A stretch of DNA of 23,740 nt, taken from positions 94,315-118,054 of the forward strand of contig DHVB01000078.1 in assembly GCA_002412425.1 (NCBI GenBank), read 5' to 3'. A program made the translations under genes and the position numbers. Position 1 is the stretch's first letter; every line of letters starts with the position of its first letter. A model generated the notes under the pieces. The model made no database searches. It saw nothing but the letters and a program-made list of their open reading frames with translations, and had not been told where the DNA came from. This DNA is from Bacteroidales bacterium UBA5219 (GTDB taxonomy: Bacteria > Bacteroidota > Bacteroidia > Bacteroidales > ML635J-15). Positions 1 through 6,595 of this stretch are shown here, piece after piece.

Positions 1-45
1 AACTTTACGAACTTTACGAACTTTATAAACTTTTATATATATTTG
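1..45. repeat. 9-bp tandem repeat (AACTTTACG type) ahead of rsmA, with possible promoter -7 box
   Basis: The window opens with AACTTTACG twice, then AACTTTATA and a degenerate AACTTTTAT. This is the reverse-complement orientation of the AAAGTTNNT repeat found in other gaps of this window. At 38-45 a TATATTTG fits the Bacteroidota -7 box TAnnTTTG, only 4 bp before the ATG, so if used the rsmA message would be almost leaderless. No matching TTTG -33 box is seen. Confidence 0.6.
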
Positions 46-49
46 TATT

Positions 50-1627
50 ATGATAAAAGCAAAAAAACATTTGGGTCAGCATTTTTTGGCAGATAAAAAC
101 ATAGCCATTAAAATTGTTGATTCTTTACAGAATTTGAGAGGATTGCCAGTGCTCGAAGTTGGTCCTGGTACAGGTGTGCTTACAACTGAATTAGTGAAAA
201 AAGATTTTGATCTTAATTTGGTTGAGATAGACACTGATATGGTTTGTCTTTTAAAGGAAAAATTTGGCAAAGAATTAAATTTAATAAATGCAGATTTTTT
301 AAAAATAGATTTGAAAAAAATATTTAGTTCTGAGTTCTGCATAATTGGAAATTTTCCTTACAATATTTCTTCGCAAATTTTCTTTAAAACTTTAGATAAT
401 GTTGAGCTTATACCAGAACTTGTTTGCATGATTCAAAAAGAAGTGGCAGAAAGGATTGCTTCAAAGCATGGAAATAAAACTTACGGTATTTTGTCTGTGC
501 TTTTACAGTTGTTTTATAAAATTGAATATTTGTTTGTTGTAAACGAAAATGTTTTTATTCCACCTCCAAAAGTAAAATCTAGTGTAATTCGTTTAACTCG
601 TTATCGCACAGAAATTGAAGGCGTGGATAAAAAGCAACTTTTTTTAGTTGTAAAAACAGCATTTAATCAAAGGCGAAAAACTTTGAGAAATTCTTTAAAA
701 CCATTGCTTAACGAAAAAGTTGATACTACAAACAAAGTTTTTAATTTACGTCCAGAACAACTTAGTCCCGAAGATTTTGTTTCGCTTACAAAAATGATTT
801 TTAAAGATAAAAAAATGTTTGTCAGCGATTTTGACGGAACTATAGCCAATAATAGCTCGGTAGTAAGCGAAAATACAATAAATTTATTGAAAAAACTTGA
901 GGAAATTTCTGTGCTTCGTGTTATTGCTACGGGAAGAAGTTTGTTTTCGTTTACAACTGTTGTAAAACAAGACTTTCCAATTGATTATTTAGTTTTTTCT
1001 TCAGGAATTGGAATTTATGATTGGAAAACAAAAAAGATTATTCAATCTAGTTGCATAGGGTCAGAGCAAACAAAGAAAGTTTATGACTATTTGGTGGAGA
1101 ACAATTACGACTTTATGGTTCAGTTGCCAGTACCAGATAATCATTATTTTCATCATTTTAGTTCTGATTGTCCAAGTTCTGATTTTTTGACTAGAGTAAA
1201 GTTTTATGAAACAAAAGGGCTAGAGCCAATTTCAGAATGTCCTGAAACAGCTTCGCAATTTGTTGTGATTTGTTCTGAAGAAAATGGACAAATGGAAAAA
1301 ATTTCTAAAAAATTCCCAGATTTGAAAGTCGTAAAAGCAACAAGTCCATTGGATAATAAATCAATTTGGATAGAAATTTTACCATATCAAATTTCTAAAG
1401 CTTCAGGAATTGAATTTATTCGACAACTTGAAAACATAGAACATGAAAATATTGTAACTGTAGGAAATGATTACTACGACCTTGATATGTTAAATTACTC
1501 CTTAAAAGAAAACTCTTATCTTGTTGAAAACTCTCCAGACGAAATAAAAGATAACTTTAACATTATAGCATCTAACGAAAATGAGGGAGTGGCAAAACTT
1601 TTACAACGAATTTATTCAATTAATTAA
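50..1627 (+). CDS. rsmA: 16S rRNA dimethyladenosine transferase RsmA (KsgA) fused to a HAD-superfamily phosphatase
   Basis: Residues 1-252 form a complete RsmA, which dimethylates the two adjacent adenosines near the 3' end of 16S rRNA. Visible are the KKHLGQHFL start, SAM motif I EVGPGTGVLT (36-45), the acidic E59, D82, the catalytic NFPY (101-104), VFIPPPKVKSSV (168-179) and the RNA-binding AFNQRRKTLRNSLK (204-217). The normal family end (RPEQLSPEDFVSLTKMI) is followed after about four residues by a full HAD subfamily IIB domain (256-525). That domain has the nucleophile motif DFDGT (260-264), ATGR (293-296) and GNDYYDLDML (472-481), the last usually GNDYND. No stop separates the two parts. 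M256 (ATG at 815) could be an internal start. The phosphatase substrate cannot be told from sequence. RsmA is normally about 260 aa alone, so the fusion is the odd feature. Confidence 0.93.
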   Translation: MIKAKKHLGQHFLADKNIAIKIVDSLQNLRGLPVLEVGPGTGVLTTELVKKDFDLNLVEIDTDMVCLLKEKFGKELNLINADFLKIDLKKIFSSEFCIIGNFPYNISSQIFFKTLDNVELIPELVCMIQKEVAERIASKHGNKTYGILSVLLQLFYKIEYLFVVNENVFIPPPKVKSSVIRLTRYRTEIEGVDKKQLFLVVKTAFNQRRKTLRNSLKPLLNEKVDTTNKVFNLRPEQLSPEDFVSLTKMIFKDKKMFVSDFDGTIANNSSVVSENTINLLKKLEEISVLRVIATGRSLFSFTTVVKQDFPIDYLVFSSGIGIYDWKTKKIIQSSCIGSEQTKKVYDYLVENNYDFMVQLPVPDNHYFHHFSSDCPSSDFLTRVKFYETKGLEPISECPETASQFVVICSEENGQMEKISKKFPDLKVVKATSPLDNKSIWIEILPYQISKASGIEFIRQLENIEHENIVTVGNDYYDLDMLNYSLKENSYLVENSPDEIKDNFNIIASNENEGVAKLLQRIYSIN

Positions 1628-1697
1628 GTGGTAATTTTAGCTTTCAAATCCGAACGAGCTGGTGCGGTTTGTCCGTAGGCAACACAAGACTGTCAAA

Positions 1698-1717
1698 GGC
1701 TTGTCCGTAGGACAACA
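1698..1717. repeat. Dispersed hairpin repeat GGCTTGTCCGTAGGACAACA, copy 1
   Basis: This 20-mer is identical to 7754-7773. Its core TTGTCC-GTA-GGACAA folds into a 6-bp stem with a 3-nt loop. A related hairpin, TTGCCC-GCAA-GGGCAA at 1767-1782, keeps the stem through a compensating change, which suggests that the fold rather than the exact sequence is maintained. Confidence 0.75.
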
Positions 1718-1766
1718 TGTGATTAACCGTAGGCGACAGCCTGCGGTAGATGTCCCCTCGAAAGCC

Positions 1767-1782
1767 TTGCCCGCAAGGGCAA
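1767..1782. repeat. Hairpin TTGCCC-GCAA-GGGCAA, variant of the TTGTCC hairpin
   Basis: A perfect 6-bp stem closes a GCAA tetraloop. Like the other copies it is followed by CAC and preceded by a C, so it looks like a diverged member of the same small repeat family. Confidence 0.6.
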
Positions 1783-1795
1783 CACAATAAAATCA

Positions 1796-1870
1796 GTTAA
1801 AAGTTTATAAAGTAAAAAGTTTGTAAAGAAATGCTAAACAGAAAACCGCTTTTAACTTTAGACTTTTAAC
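1796..1870. repeat. AAAGTTNNT-type repeat with an imperfect inverted partner
   Basis: The left part GTTAAAAGTTTATAAAGT (1796-1813) continues as AAAAAGTTTGTAAAG. The right part ACTTTAGACTTTTAAC (1855-1870) is its near reverse complement. The pair lies between the convergent rsmA and hisS genes and could end transcription on both sides. The 20-mer at 1794-1813 is identical to the last 20 bases of the window. Confidence 0.6.
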
Positions 1871-1910
1871 TTTTAAATGTATTGTAAGATGGTACAATAA
1901 AATTGAAATT

Positions 1911-1952
1911 GTATAGGTAAGAGACGGCGCATGCACCGTCTCTACACTATAC
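1911..1952. repeat. Large palindrome with AGAGACGG/CCGTCTCT core
   Basis: AGAGACGG (1920-1927) pairs perfectly with CCGTCTCT (1936-1943). The centre GCATGC (1929-1934) is itself self-complementary, so only C1928/A1935 breaks a 24-nt palindrome. After a 3-nt internal mismatch an outer stem GTATAG (1911-1916) pairs with CTATAC (1947-1952). From general knowledge, GAGACG...CGTCTC palindromes are common dispersed intergenic elements in bacteria. It could be a terminator for hisS or rsmA but lacks a U-tract. Confidence 0.8.
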
Positions 1953-1997
1953 CATATAATTCTTTCAAATTTATATTTTTACAGAAATAATTTTCAA

Positions 1998-3362
1998 TTA
2001 TTTGAAAATAGTTGTATTAAATTTCTCAACAGCAACACTTTTTTGTTCCCCAGTTTTCATATTTTTAATTGAAACAGTTTCATTCTTAATCTCGTTTGCT
2101 CCAATTATTACAACAAAATTTATATTTTTGTTATTAGCATATTTAAACTGTTTATCAAGTTTTGCATTATCAGGGTAAATTTCGCAACTAACGCCGTCTT
2201 CTCTTAATTTTTTGCCTAATTTTATAGCAAGTTTTTCTTCTTCGCTTCCAAAATTTACAAATAAAACCTCTACAGGAGAATTAATTGTTTCAGGGAATTT
2301 ATCTAAGCTGGCTAAAACATCATAAATTCTATCTGCACCAAAAGAAATGCCAACACCCGAAACATCTTTTAAACCAAAAATTCCTGTTAAATTATCATAT
2401 CTACCGCCACCTAAAATACTTCCAATTTCTACATCTTTGGCTTTAACTTCAAAAATTGCCCCAGTATAATAATTTAAACCTCTTGCTAAGCTAATATCTA
2501 ACTCAACTTCTGTATCTAATGGTGAAATTTTAAGATAATCAAATATGGATTTTATTTCTTCTATGCCTTTTAAGCCAGCTTCGCTATTTTGTAGCAACGA
2601 CTCTAGAAATTCTATGGTTTCAGAACTATTGCGTTTGTTTTCTAAAATAGGAATAAGTTTGTTTATGGCTTCATCAGATAAACCATTGTCTTTCAGTTCT
2701 TTGCAAACGTTTTCTAAACCAATTTTATCAATTTTATCAATAGCTATGGTAATTTCCATAAATTTATCGGGAGCACCAACAACTTCTGCAATTCCTTCTA
2801 AAATTTTTCTATTATTTATTTTTAAAACAACAGCAATATCAAGTTTATCGAAAACTTCATCAATAATTTGCATAAGTTCAAACTCATTAAGCATTGAATC
2901 TGAACCAATTACATCGACATCACATTGATAAAATTCGCGATAACGTCCTTTTTGAGGTCTGTCGGCACGCCAAACAGCTTGTATTTGGTATCTTTTAAAT
3001 GGAAATTGAATTTCGTTTCTATGTTGAACTACAAAACGAGCAAAAGGAACTGTAAGGTCGTATCTCAAACCTTTATCTGAAATTTTTGAGCTTAATTTAT
3101 TAAGGTTTTCTTCGCCTAAATCATCAGCATTTACATTTTTTGAAAAATTTCCAGAATTTAAAATTTTAAACAATAATTTATCGCCTTCGTCGCCGTATTT
3201 TCCTAACAAAGTGCTAAGGTTTTCCATAGCTGGAGTTTCGATAGGCGAGTAGCCATATTTTTTAAAAACTGACTTTATTGTTTCAAAAATATAATTGCGG
3301 CGCATCATTTCTAATGTGCCGAAATCTCTAGTGCCTTTTGGTATTGATGTTGGTTGTGCCAT
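1998..3362 (-). CDS. hisS: Histidyl-tRNA synthetase
   Basis: A class II aminoacyl-tRNA synthetase that charges tRNA-His using ATP in the cytoplasm. At 454 aa it has the usual family length. It begins with the conserved IPKGTRDFG. Motif 2 spans FKRYQIQAVWRADRPQKGRY and the following REFYQCDVD (about 122-150). The histidine-binding ARGLNYYTG lies at 293-301. Motif 3 includes GGGRYDNL (318-325) and GVGISFGADRI (336-346). The C-terminal 90 residues match the anticodon-binding fold, with VEVLFVNF opening it. The gene starts 5 bp after ychF ends, so it is probably expressed from the ychF promoter. The start ATG gives the expected N-terminus. Confidence 0.97.
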   Translation of the reverse strand: MAQPTSIPKGTRDFGTLEMMRRNYIFETIKSVFKKYGYSPIETPAMENLSTLLGKYGDEGDKLLFKILNSGNFSKNVNADDLGEENLNKLSSKISDKGLRYDLTVPFARFVVQHRNEIQFPFKRYQIQAVWRADRPQKGRYREFYQCDVDVIGSDSMLNEFELMQIIDEVFDKLDIAVVLKINNRKILEGIAEVVGAPDKFMEITIAIDKIDKIGLENVCKELKDNGLSDEAINKLIPILENKRNSSETIEFLESLLQNSEAGLKGIEEIKSIFDYLKISPLDTEVELDISLARGLNYYTGAIFEVKAKDVEIGSILGGGRYDNLTGIFGLKDVSGVGISFGADRIYDVLASLDKFPETINSPVEVLFVNFGSEEEKLAIKLGKKLREDGVSCEIYPDNAKLDKQFKYANNKNINFVVIIGANEIKNETVSIKNMKTGEQKSVAVEKFNTTIFK

Positions 3363-3367
3363 AATAA

Positions 3368-4465
3368 TTATACGTTAAATCTAATATGTAAAATGTCGCC
3401 GTCTTCAACAACGTAAGTTTTTCCTTCTACATGAAATTTGCCTGCATTTTTAACTGCTAATTCTGAACCTAAACTTACAAAATCATCATATTTCATAACT
3501 TCGGCTCTGATAAATCCTCTTTGAAGGTCAGAGTGAATTACTCCAGCAGCTTCGGGAGCAGTCATTCCTTTTGTAATTGTCCAAGCTCTAATTTCTTTTG
3601 GTCCAACGGTGAAAAATGACTGTAAATTTAATAAATCATAAGCCTCGCGAATAATTTTATTTACACTAGGTTCGCTTAGTCCGTAATCGTTTAAAAACTC
3701 TTGACGCTCTTCATCTGTTTCTAACTCTGCAATTTCAGACTCCAATTTTGCAGCAACAGTTAAAATCTTTACATTTTGATCTTTTAAATATTCTTTTACG
3801 CTTTCAACATGCTTATTGCCTTCAGCTATCGAGTCTTCATCAATATTGCATACAAACATTACAGGTTTTTCGGTTAGTAAAGATAATTCTGCCACATGTT
3901 TTCTATCTTCTTCGCTTACAGGTGCAGTTCTAGCGTTTTGCATGTTTTCCAAATGTTCTTGATAGATTTTCAGAATTTCAATACTTGCTTTAGCGTCTTT
4001 ATCGCCAACTTTTATAAGTTTTTCTAATCTTGCAATTTTTTTTGTAATTGATTCTAAATCTTTTACTTGAAGTTCTAAATCAATGGTTTCTATATCACGA
4101 ACAGGGTCAACCTTGCCTTCGATATGAGGTAAATTTTCATCTTCAAAACATCTTAAAACATGAATAATAGCATCAGCATTTCTAAGGTCGGCAAGAAATT
4201 GATTTCCAACACCTTCGCCAGAGCTAGAACCTTTTGTTAAACCAGGAATGTCAACAATATCAACTGTTGCAGGAATGATTTTTTCAGTTTTTTGAAATTT
4301 CTCAAGTTCTTTTAATCTAGTATCAGGAACATTTATAACACCGATATTAGACTTATTACTTGCAAAAGCAAAGCTAGTTGTTTCGGCTTTTGTATTCGAC
4401 ATACAATTAAATACCGTAGTCTTACCACAATTCGCAATACCTATAATTCCACAATGTAAAGCCAT
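3368..4465 (-). CDS. ychF: YchF/OLA1-type P-loop NTPase
   Basis: A ribosome-associated ATPase/GTPase of the Obg-like family. I place the start at 4465 (MALHCGIIG), giving 365 aa, the family's usual size; the 16 codons upstream are not conserved in kind and overlap the promoter. The P-loop is GIANCGKT (9-16), the G3 motif DIPG (72-75) and the G4-like motif NIDE (207-210), fitting the family's loss of the strict NKxD guanine specificity. A coiled-coil region (about 130-180) and a C-terminal TGS domain (about 280-365, with EIRAWTITKGMTAPEAAGVIH) follow. The N-terminus differs from the common GLPNVGKST form, so this is a divergent branch. It is the first gene of the ychF-hisS unit. Confidence 0.94.
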   Translation of the reverse strand: MALHCGIIGIANCGKTTVFNCMSNTKAETTSFAFASNKSNIGVINVPDTRLKELEKFQKTEKIIPATVDIVDIPGLTKGSSSGEGVGNQFLADLRNADAIIHVLRCFEDENLPHIEGKVDPVRDIETIDLELQVKDLESITKKIARLEKLIKVGDKDAKASIEILKIYQEHLENMQNARTAPVSEEDRKHVAELSLLTEKPVMFVCNIDEDSIAEGNKHVESVKEYLKDQNVKILTVAAKLESEIAELETDEERQEFLNDYGLSEPSVNKIIREAYDLLNLQSFFTVGPKEIRAWTITKGMTAPEAAGVIHSDLQRGFIRAEVMKYDDFVSLGSELAVKNAGKFHVEGKTYVVEDGDILHIRFNV

Positions 4466-4491
4466 TTTAAAAATTCTAAAGTTTAATTTTG

Positions 4492-4524
4492 CAAAAATAA
4501 TCAATTTTGCCAAAAACTCACAAA
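4492..4524 (-). promoter_or_regulatory. Promoter for ychF-hisS (Bacteroidota type)
   Basis: Read on the minus strand, TTTG (4524-4521) is followed after 21 bp by TATTTTTG (4499-4492), matching the -33 TTTG and -7 TAnnTTTG boxes of Bacteroidota. Transcription would start about 20 nt before the YchF ATG at 4465, which supports that start. Confidence 0.6.
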
Positions 4525-4631
4525 CTTCAAACTAGAACTGAAATAAATTTCAAACAAATATTTAATATTAATTTTAACGTAAACTAAATAATTTTTTTGT
4601 TATTTCGTTGTTATGATATTTATATAGAATA

Positions 4632-5441
4632 TTGAAAACAAAAACAAGTGTAATTATCATTGCTTTGTTGGGCTTGTTTTGCTTGAAGGCAAATGCTCAA
4701 ATCATAAAAATTGCTGATAAAATTTTTGTGGCTGGTTATGTATTTGAAGAAAATACCAAAGAGCCTATTCCTTACGTAAATATTTATGTAAAGCAAACAC
4801 GAAGAGGAACAATTACAGACAATAAAGGATATTTTATGCTTAAAGCAGAAATTAACGACACTCTAATTTTTTCTTGTTTGGGCTTTGATAAAAAATATGT
4901 TCATATAAATCAGGAAGTTATTGACAATAACGAGGCTTTAATAATTTCTTTAGATACAAAAATTTACGAAATACAATCTGTTGACATTTATGCTTTACGT
5001 AAATATAAGCAATTAGAGTATGAAATTAAAAGCATGAAACTTAAAGATGATGATATTGTACATGCACAAAGTAATTTTCCTTTACGACCCGTTGATGTTG
5101 ATTATTATGATTTAGTACAGTCTGCACCGCTTAGTGGATTTGGTGTTGTTATTAGCCCTATAACTGCCTTGTACGAAGCATGTTCTAAAAAAGGAAAAGA
5201 AAATCGTAAATTAGCAGAATTAAAAAAACAAGATAATATTCAAAATTTGATAGAGCAAAAACTAGGAGTAGAAAATATTATGAAAATTATAAATGAAGAT
5301 GAAGCAACTACTCTTGATTTTATAGAATGGTGCGATTTCCATGAAGACTTTTTATTGAATATTTCTGCTTACGATTTGGCTACGGTTATTAAGTATAAGT
5401 ACAAAGTTTATAAAGTTCATCCGAGTTTACGAGCTCGCTGA
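4632..5441 (+). CDS. Secreted CarboxypepD_reg-like domain protein with repeat-derived C-terminus
   Basis: The 269-aa product has a Sec signal peptide (charged KTK, a hydrophobic stretch about 7-18, cleavage likely after ANA at residues 20-22). A CarboxypepD_reg-like beta-sandwich follows (about 33-97), seen in AGYVFEENTKEPIPYVNIYV, GTITDNKGYFML and DTLIFSCLGF. The rest (100-255) is helical and resembles small Bacteroidota periplasmic or outer-membrane-associated proteins of this type, with SPITALYEACSKKGKENRKL and FIEWCDFHEDFLLNISAYDL. Its exact role is unknown. The start is TTG, because an in-frame TGA at 4614 excludes anything longer and no ATG gives the signal peptide. The last residues (KYKVYKVHP..) are the AAAGTTNNT intergenic repeat read in frame, so the original stop appears to have been lost. 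Confidence 0.82.
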   Translation: MKTKTSVIIIALLGLFCLKANAQIIKIADKIFVAGYVFEENTKEPIPYVNIYVKQTRRGTITDNKGYFMLKAEINDTLIFSCLGFDKKYVHINQEVIDNNEALIISLDTKIYEIQSVDIYALRKYKQLEYEIKSMKLKDDDIVHAQSNFPLRPVDVDYYDLVQSAPLSGFGVVISPITALYEACSKKGKENRKLAELKKQDNIQNLIEQKLGVENIMKIINEDEATTLDFIEWCDFHEDFLLNISAYDLATVIKYKYKVYKVHPSLRAR

Positions 5442-5459
5442 AAGCAAAGTTCATAAAGA
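5400..5459. repeat. AAAGTTNNT repeat overlapping a gene end
   Basis: Copies ACAAAGTTTATAAAGTTCAT (5401-5420) lie inside the end of the preceding gene, and GCAAAGTTCATAAAG (5444-5458) lies just after its stop. Between them the CCGAG..GAGCTCGCTGA segment resembles the outer part of the palindrome at 7646-7709. The 9-bp period keeps any reading frame open through the repeat. Confidence 0.6.
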
Positions 5460-5524
5460 AAAGCCGAACACGTAGCCTCTTTTAACTGAATATTTTTGTT
5501 GACAACTTTTCTTTAACAAAAAAA

Positions 5525-5556
5525 TTTGTGATTTTAAATAAATAAATCTACTTTTG
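5525..5556 (+). promoter_or_regulatory. Promoter for lplA (Bacteroidota type)
   Basis: TTTG (5525-5528), a 20-bp spacer and TACTTTTG (5549-5556) match the -33 and -7 boxes. The expected start of transcription lies about 20 nt before the lplA ATG at 5583. Confidence 0.65.
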
Positions 5557-5582
5557 CGTGTAATTAAAAACTATTTTGGGTT

Positions 5583-6572
5583 ATGTATATTTTGAAATCT
5601 GAAAGTACCGACCCCTATTTCAACATCGCTTTAGAAGAATACTTATTAAGTAATTATAAGGAAGATTTTTTTATTGTTGCAGTAAACGAGCCTTCAATAA
5701 TTGTTGGTGTTAATCAAAATACTAACGATACAATTAATGCACTTTATGTAAAAGTAAACAAACTGAAAGTCGTTAGACGACTGTCGGGCGGAAGTGCTGT
5801 TTTTCAAGATGAAGGCAATTTAGATTTTTCAAATATTTATACCGACAGCTCTGCAACATTAATTGATTTTACTAGAATAACAGAACTGATAATTGAATTT
5901 TTAAAAACAAAATTTAACATAGAAGCCAATGCCTCGGGAAGAAACAATATTTTAATTGACGGGAAAAAAATAAGCGGTCAGGCAAGAGCAAGATTTGGAG
6001 AAAAAATTTTGAATCATGGAACGTTACTTTTGTCTTCAAATAAAAAGTCTTTGGTAGATGCTTTAAAATTTAATGAAGAAAAATATAAAGACCAAAAATT
6101 AAAATCAAATTTAGAAAGAATTACCAACATTAATGAACATATAGAAGGAAGTATTACTATGGATAAATTTATAGATTTATTTTTAAATTTTATTCAAAGT
6201 AAATTTCCACAAGCTCAAAGATTTAATCTTAGCCATGATGATATCAATGCAGTAAATGAATTAGTTAATTTAAAATACTCAAATTGGGATTGGAATTATG
6301 GTAATATACCTGAATACAATATCAATACTTCGTTGAATACCGTAGATGGATTTGTTAGTATGTACTTGAATGTTGTTGAAGACAAAATAAAAAATATAAA
6401 AATTTACGGAGATTTTTTCTCACAGTTAAACATTTCCGATTTGGAAAATGTTTTAGTTGGAGTGAAATATGAAAAATCAGAAATAGAAAAGGCATTAGCA
6501 AATTTAGATTTTAATTGCTATATGAAAGGTATTGATAAACAAGATTTTATTTCACATTTATTTAAAAATTAA
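5583..6572 (+). CDS. lplA: Lipoate-protein ligase A
   Basis: This enzyme activates free lipoate with ATP and attaches it to the lysine of lipoyl domains in 2-oxoacid dehydrogenases and the glycine cleavage H protein. The 329-aa product has the whole BPL/LplA catalytic domain: NIALEEYLL (14-22), RRLSGGSAVFQD (65-76), the catalytic K129 in DGKKISGQA (126-134) and NHGTLLL (144-150). A C-terminal LplA accessory domain begins near NWDWNYGNIPEYNI, so ligase activity does not need a separate partner protein. The RRxSGG loop reads GGSAVFQD where GGGAVxHD is usual. It has its own promoter, and the lipoprotein gene begins 23 bp downstream. Confidence 0.94.
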   Translation: MYILKSESTDPYFNIALEEYLLSNYKEDFFIVAVNEPSIIVGVNQNTNDTINALYVKVNKLKVVRRLSGGSAVFQDEGNLDFSNIYTDSSATLIDFTRITELIIEFLKTKFNIEANASGRNNILIDGKKISGQARARFGEKILNHGTLLLSSNKKSLVDALKFNEEKYKDQKLKSNLERITNINEHIEGSITMDKFIDLFLNFIQSKFPQAQRFNLSHDDINAVNELVNLKYSNWDWNYGNIPEYNINTSLNTVDGFVSMYLNVVEDKIKNIKIYGDFFSQLNISDLENVLVGVKYEKSEIEKALANLDFNCYMKGIDKQDFISHLFKN

Positions 6573-6595
6573 ATTATTTACTAAATATTAAAATT

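Larger units (their letters stand above)
1628..1997. other. 370-bp gene-free gap packed with small hairpins and repeats
   Basis: This gap separates convergent rsmA and hisS and holds no credible gene. In order it contains a hairpin TTGTCC-GTA-GGACAA (1701-1715), an 8-bp stem CCGTAGGC-GACA-GCCTGCGG with one G-U pair (1727-1746), a hairpin TTGCCC-GCAA-GGGCAA (1767-1782), the AAAGTTNNT-type repeat (1796-1828) with an imperfect inverted partner (1855-1870), and a large palindrome (1911-1952). Its base composition is more GC-rich than its neighbours in 1640-1785. It probably contains the terminators of both flanking genes, although no stem with a clean U-tract stands out. Confidence 0.7.

Noticed and set aside
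1628..1997. Possible insertion-sequence remnant
   Set aside because: No transposase fragment or target-site duplication could be found; only short palindromes are visible.
2545..2928. 127-codon open frame antisense to hisS
   Set aside because: It is a serine-rich mirror of the synthetase codons with no promoter or domain; other antisense frames in rsmA, ychF, the ABC genes and the helicase gene were dropped for the same reason.
4466..4513. 16-codon N-terminal extension of YchF
   Set aside because: It overlaps the likely promoter -7 box and is not part of the family's usual N-terminus, which starts MALxCGI.
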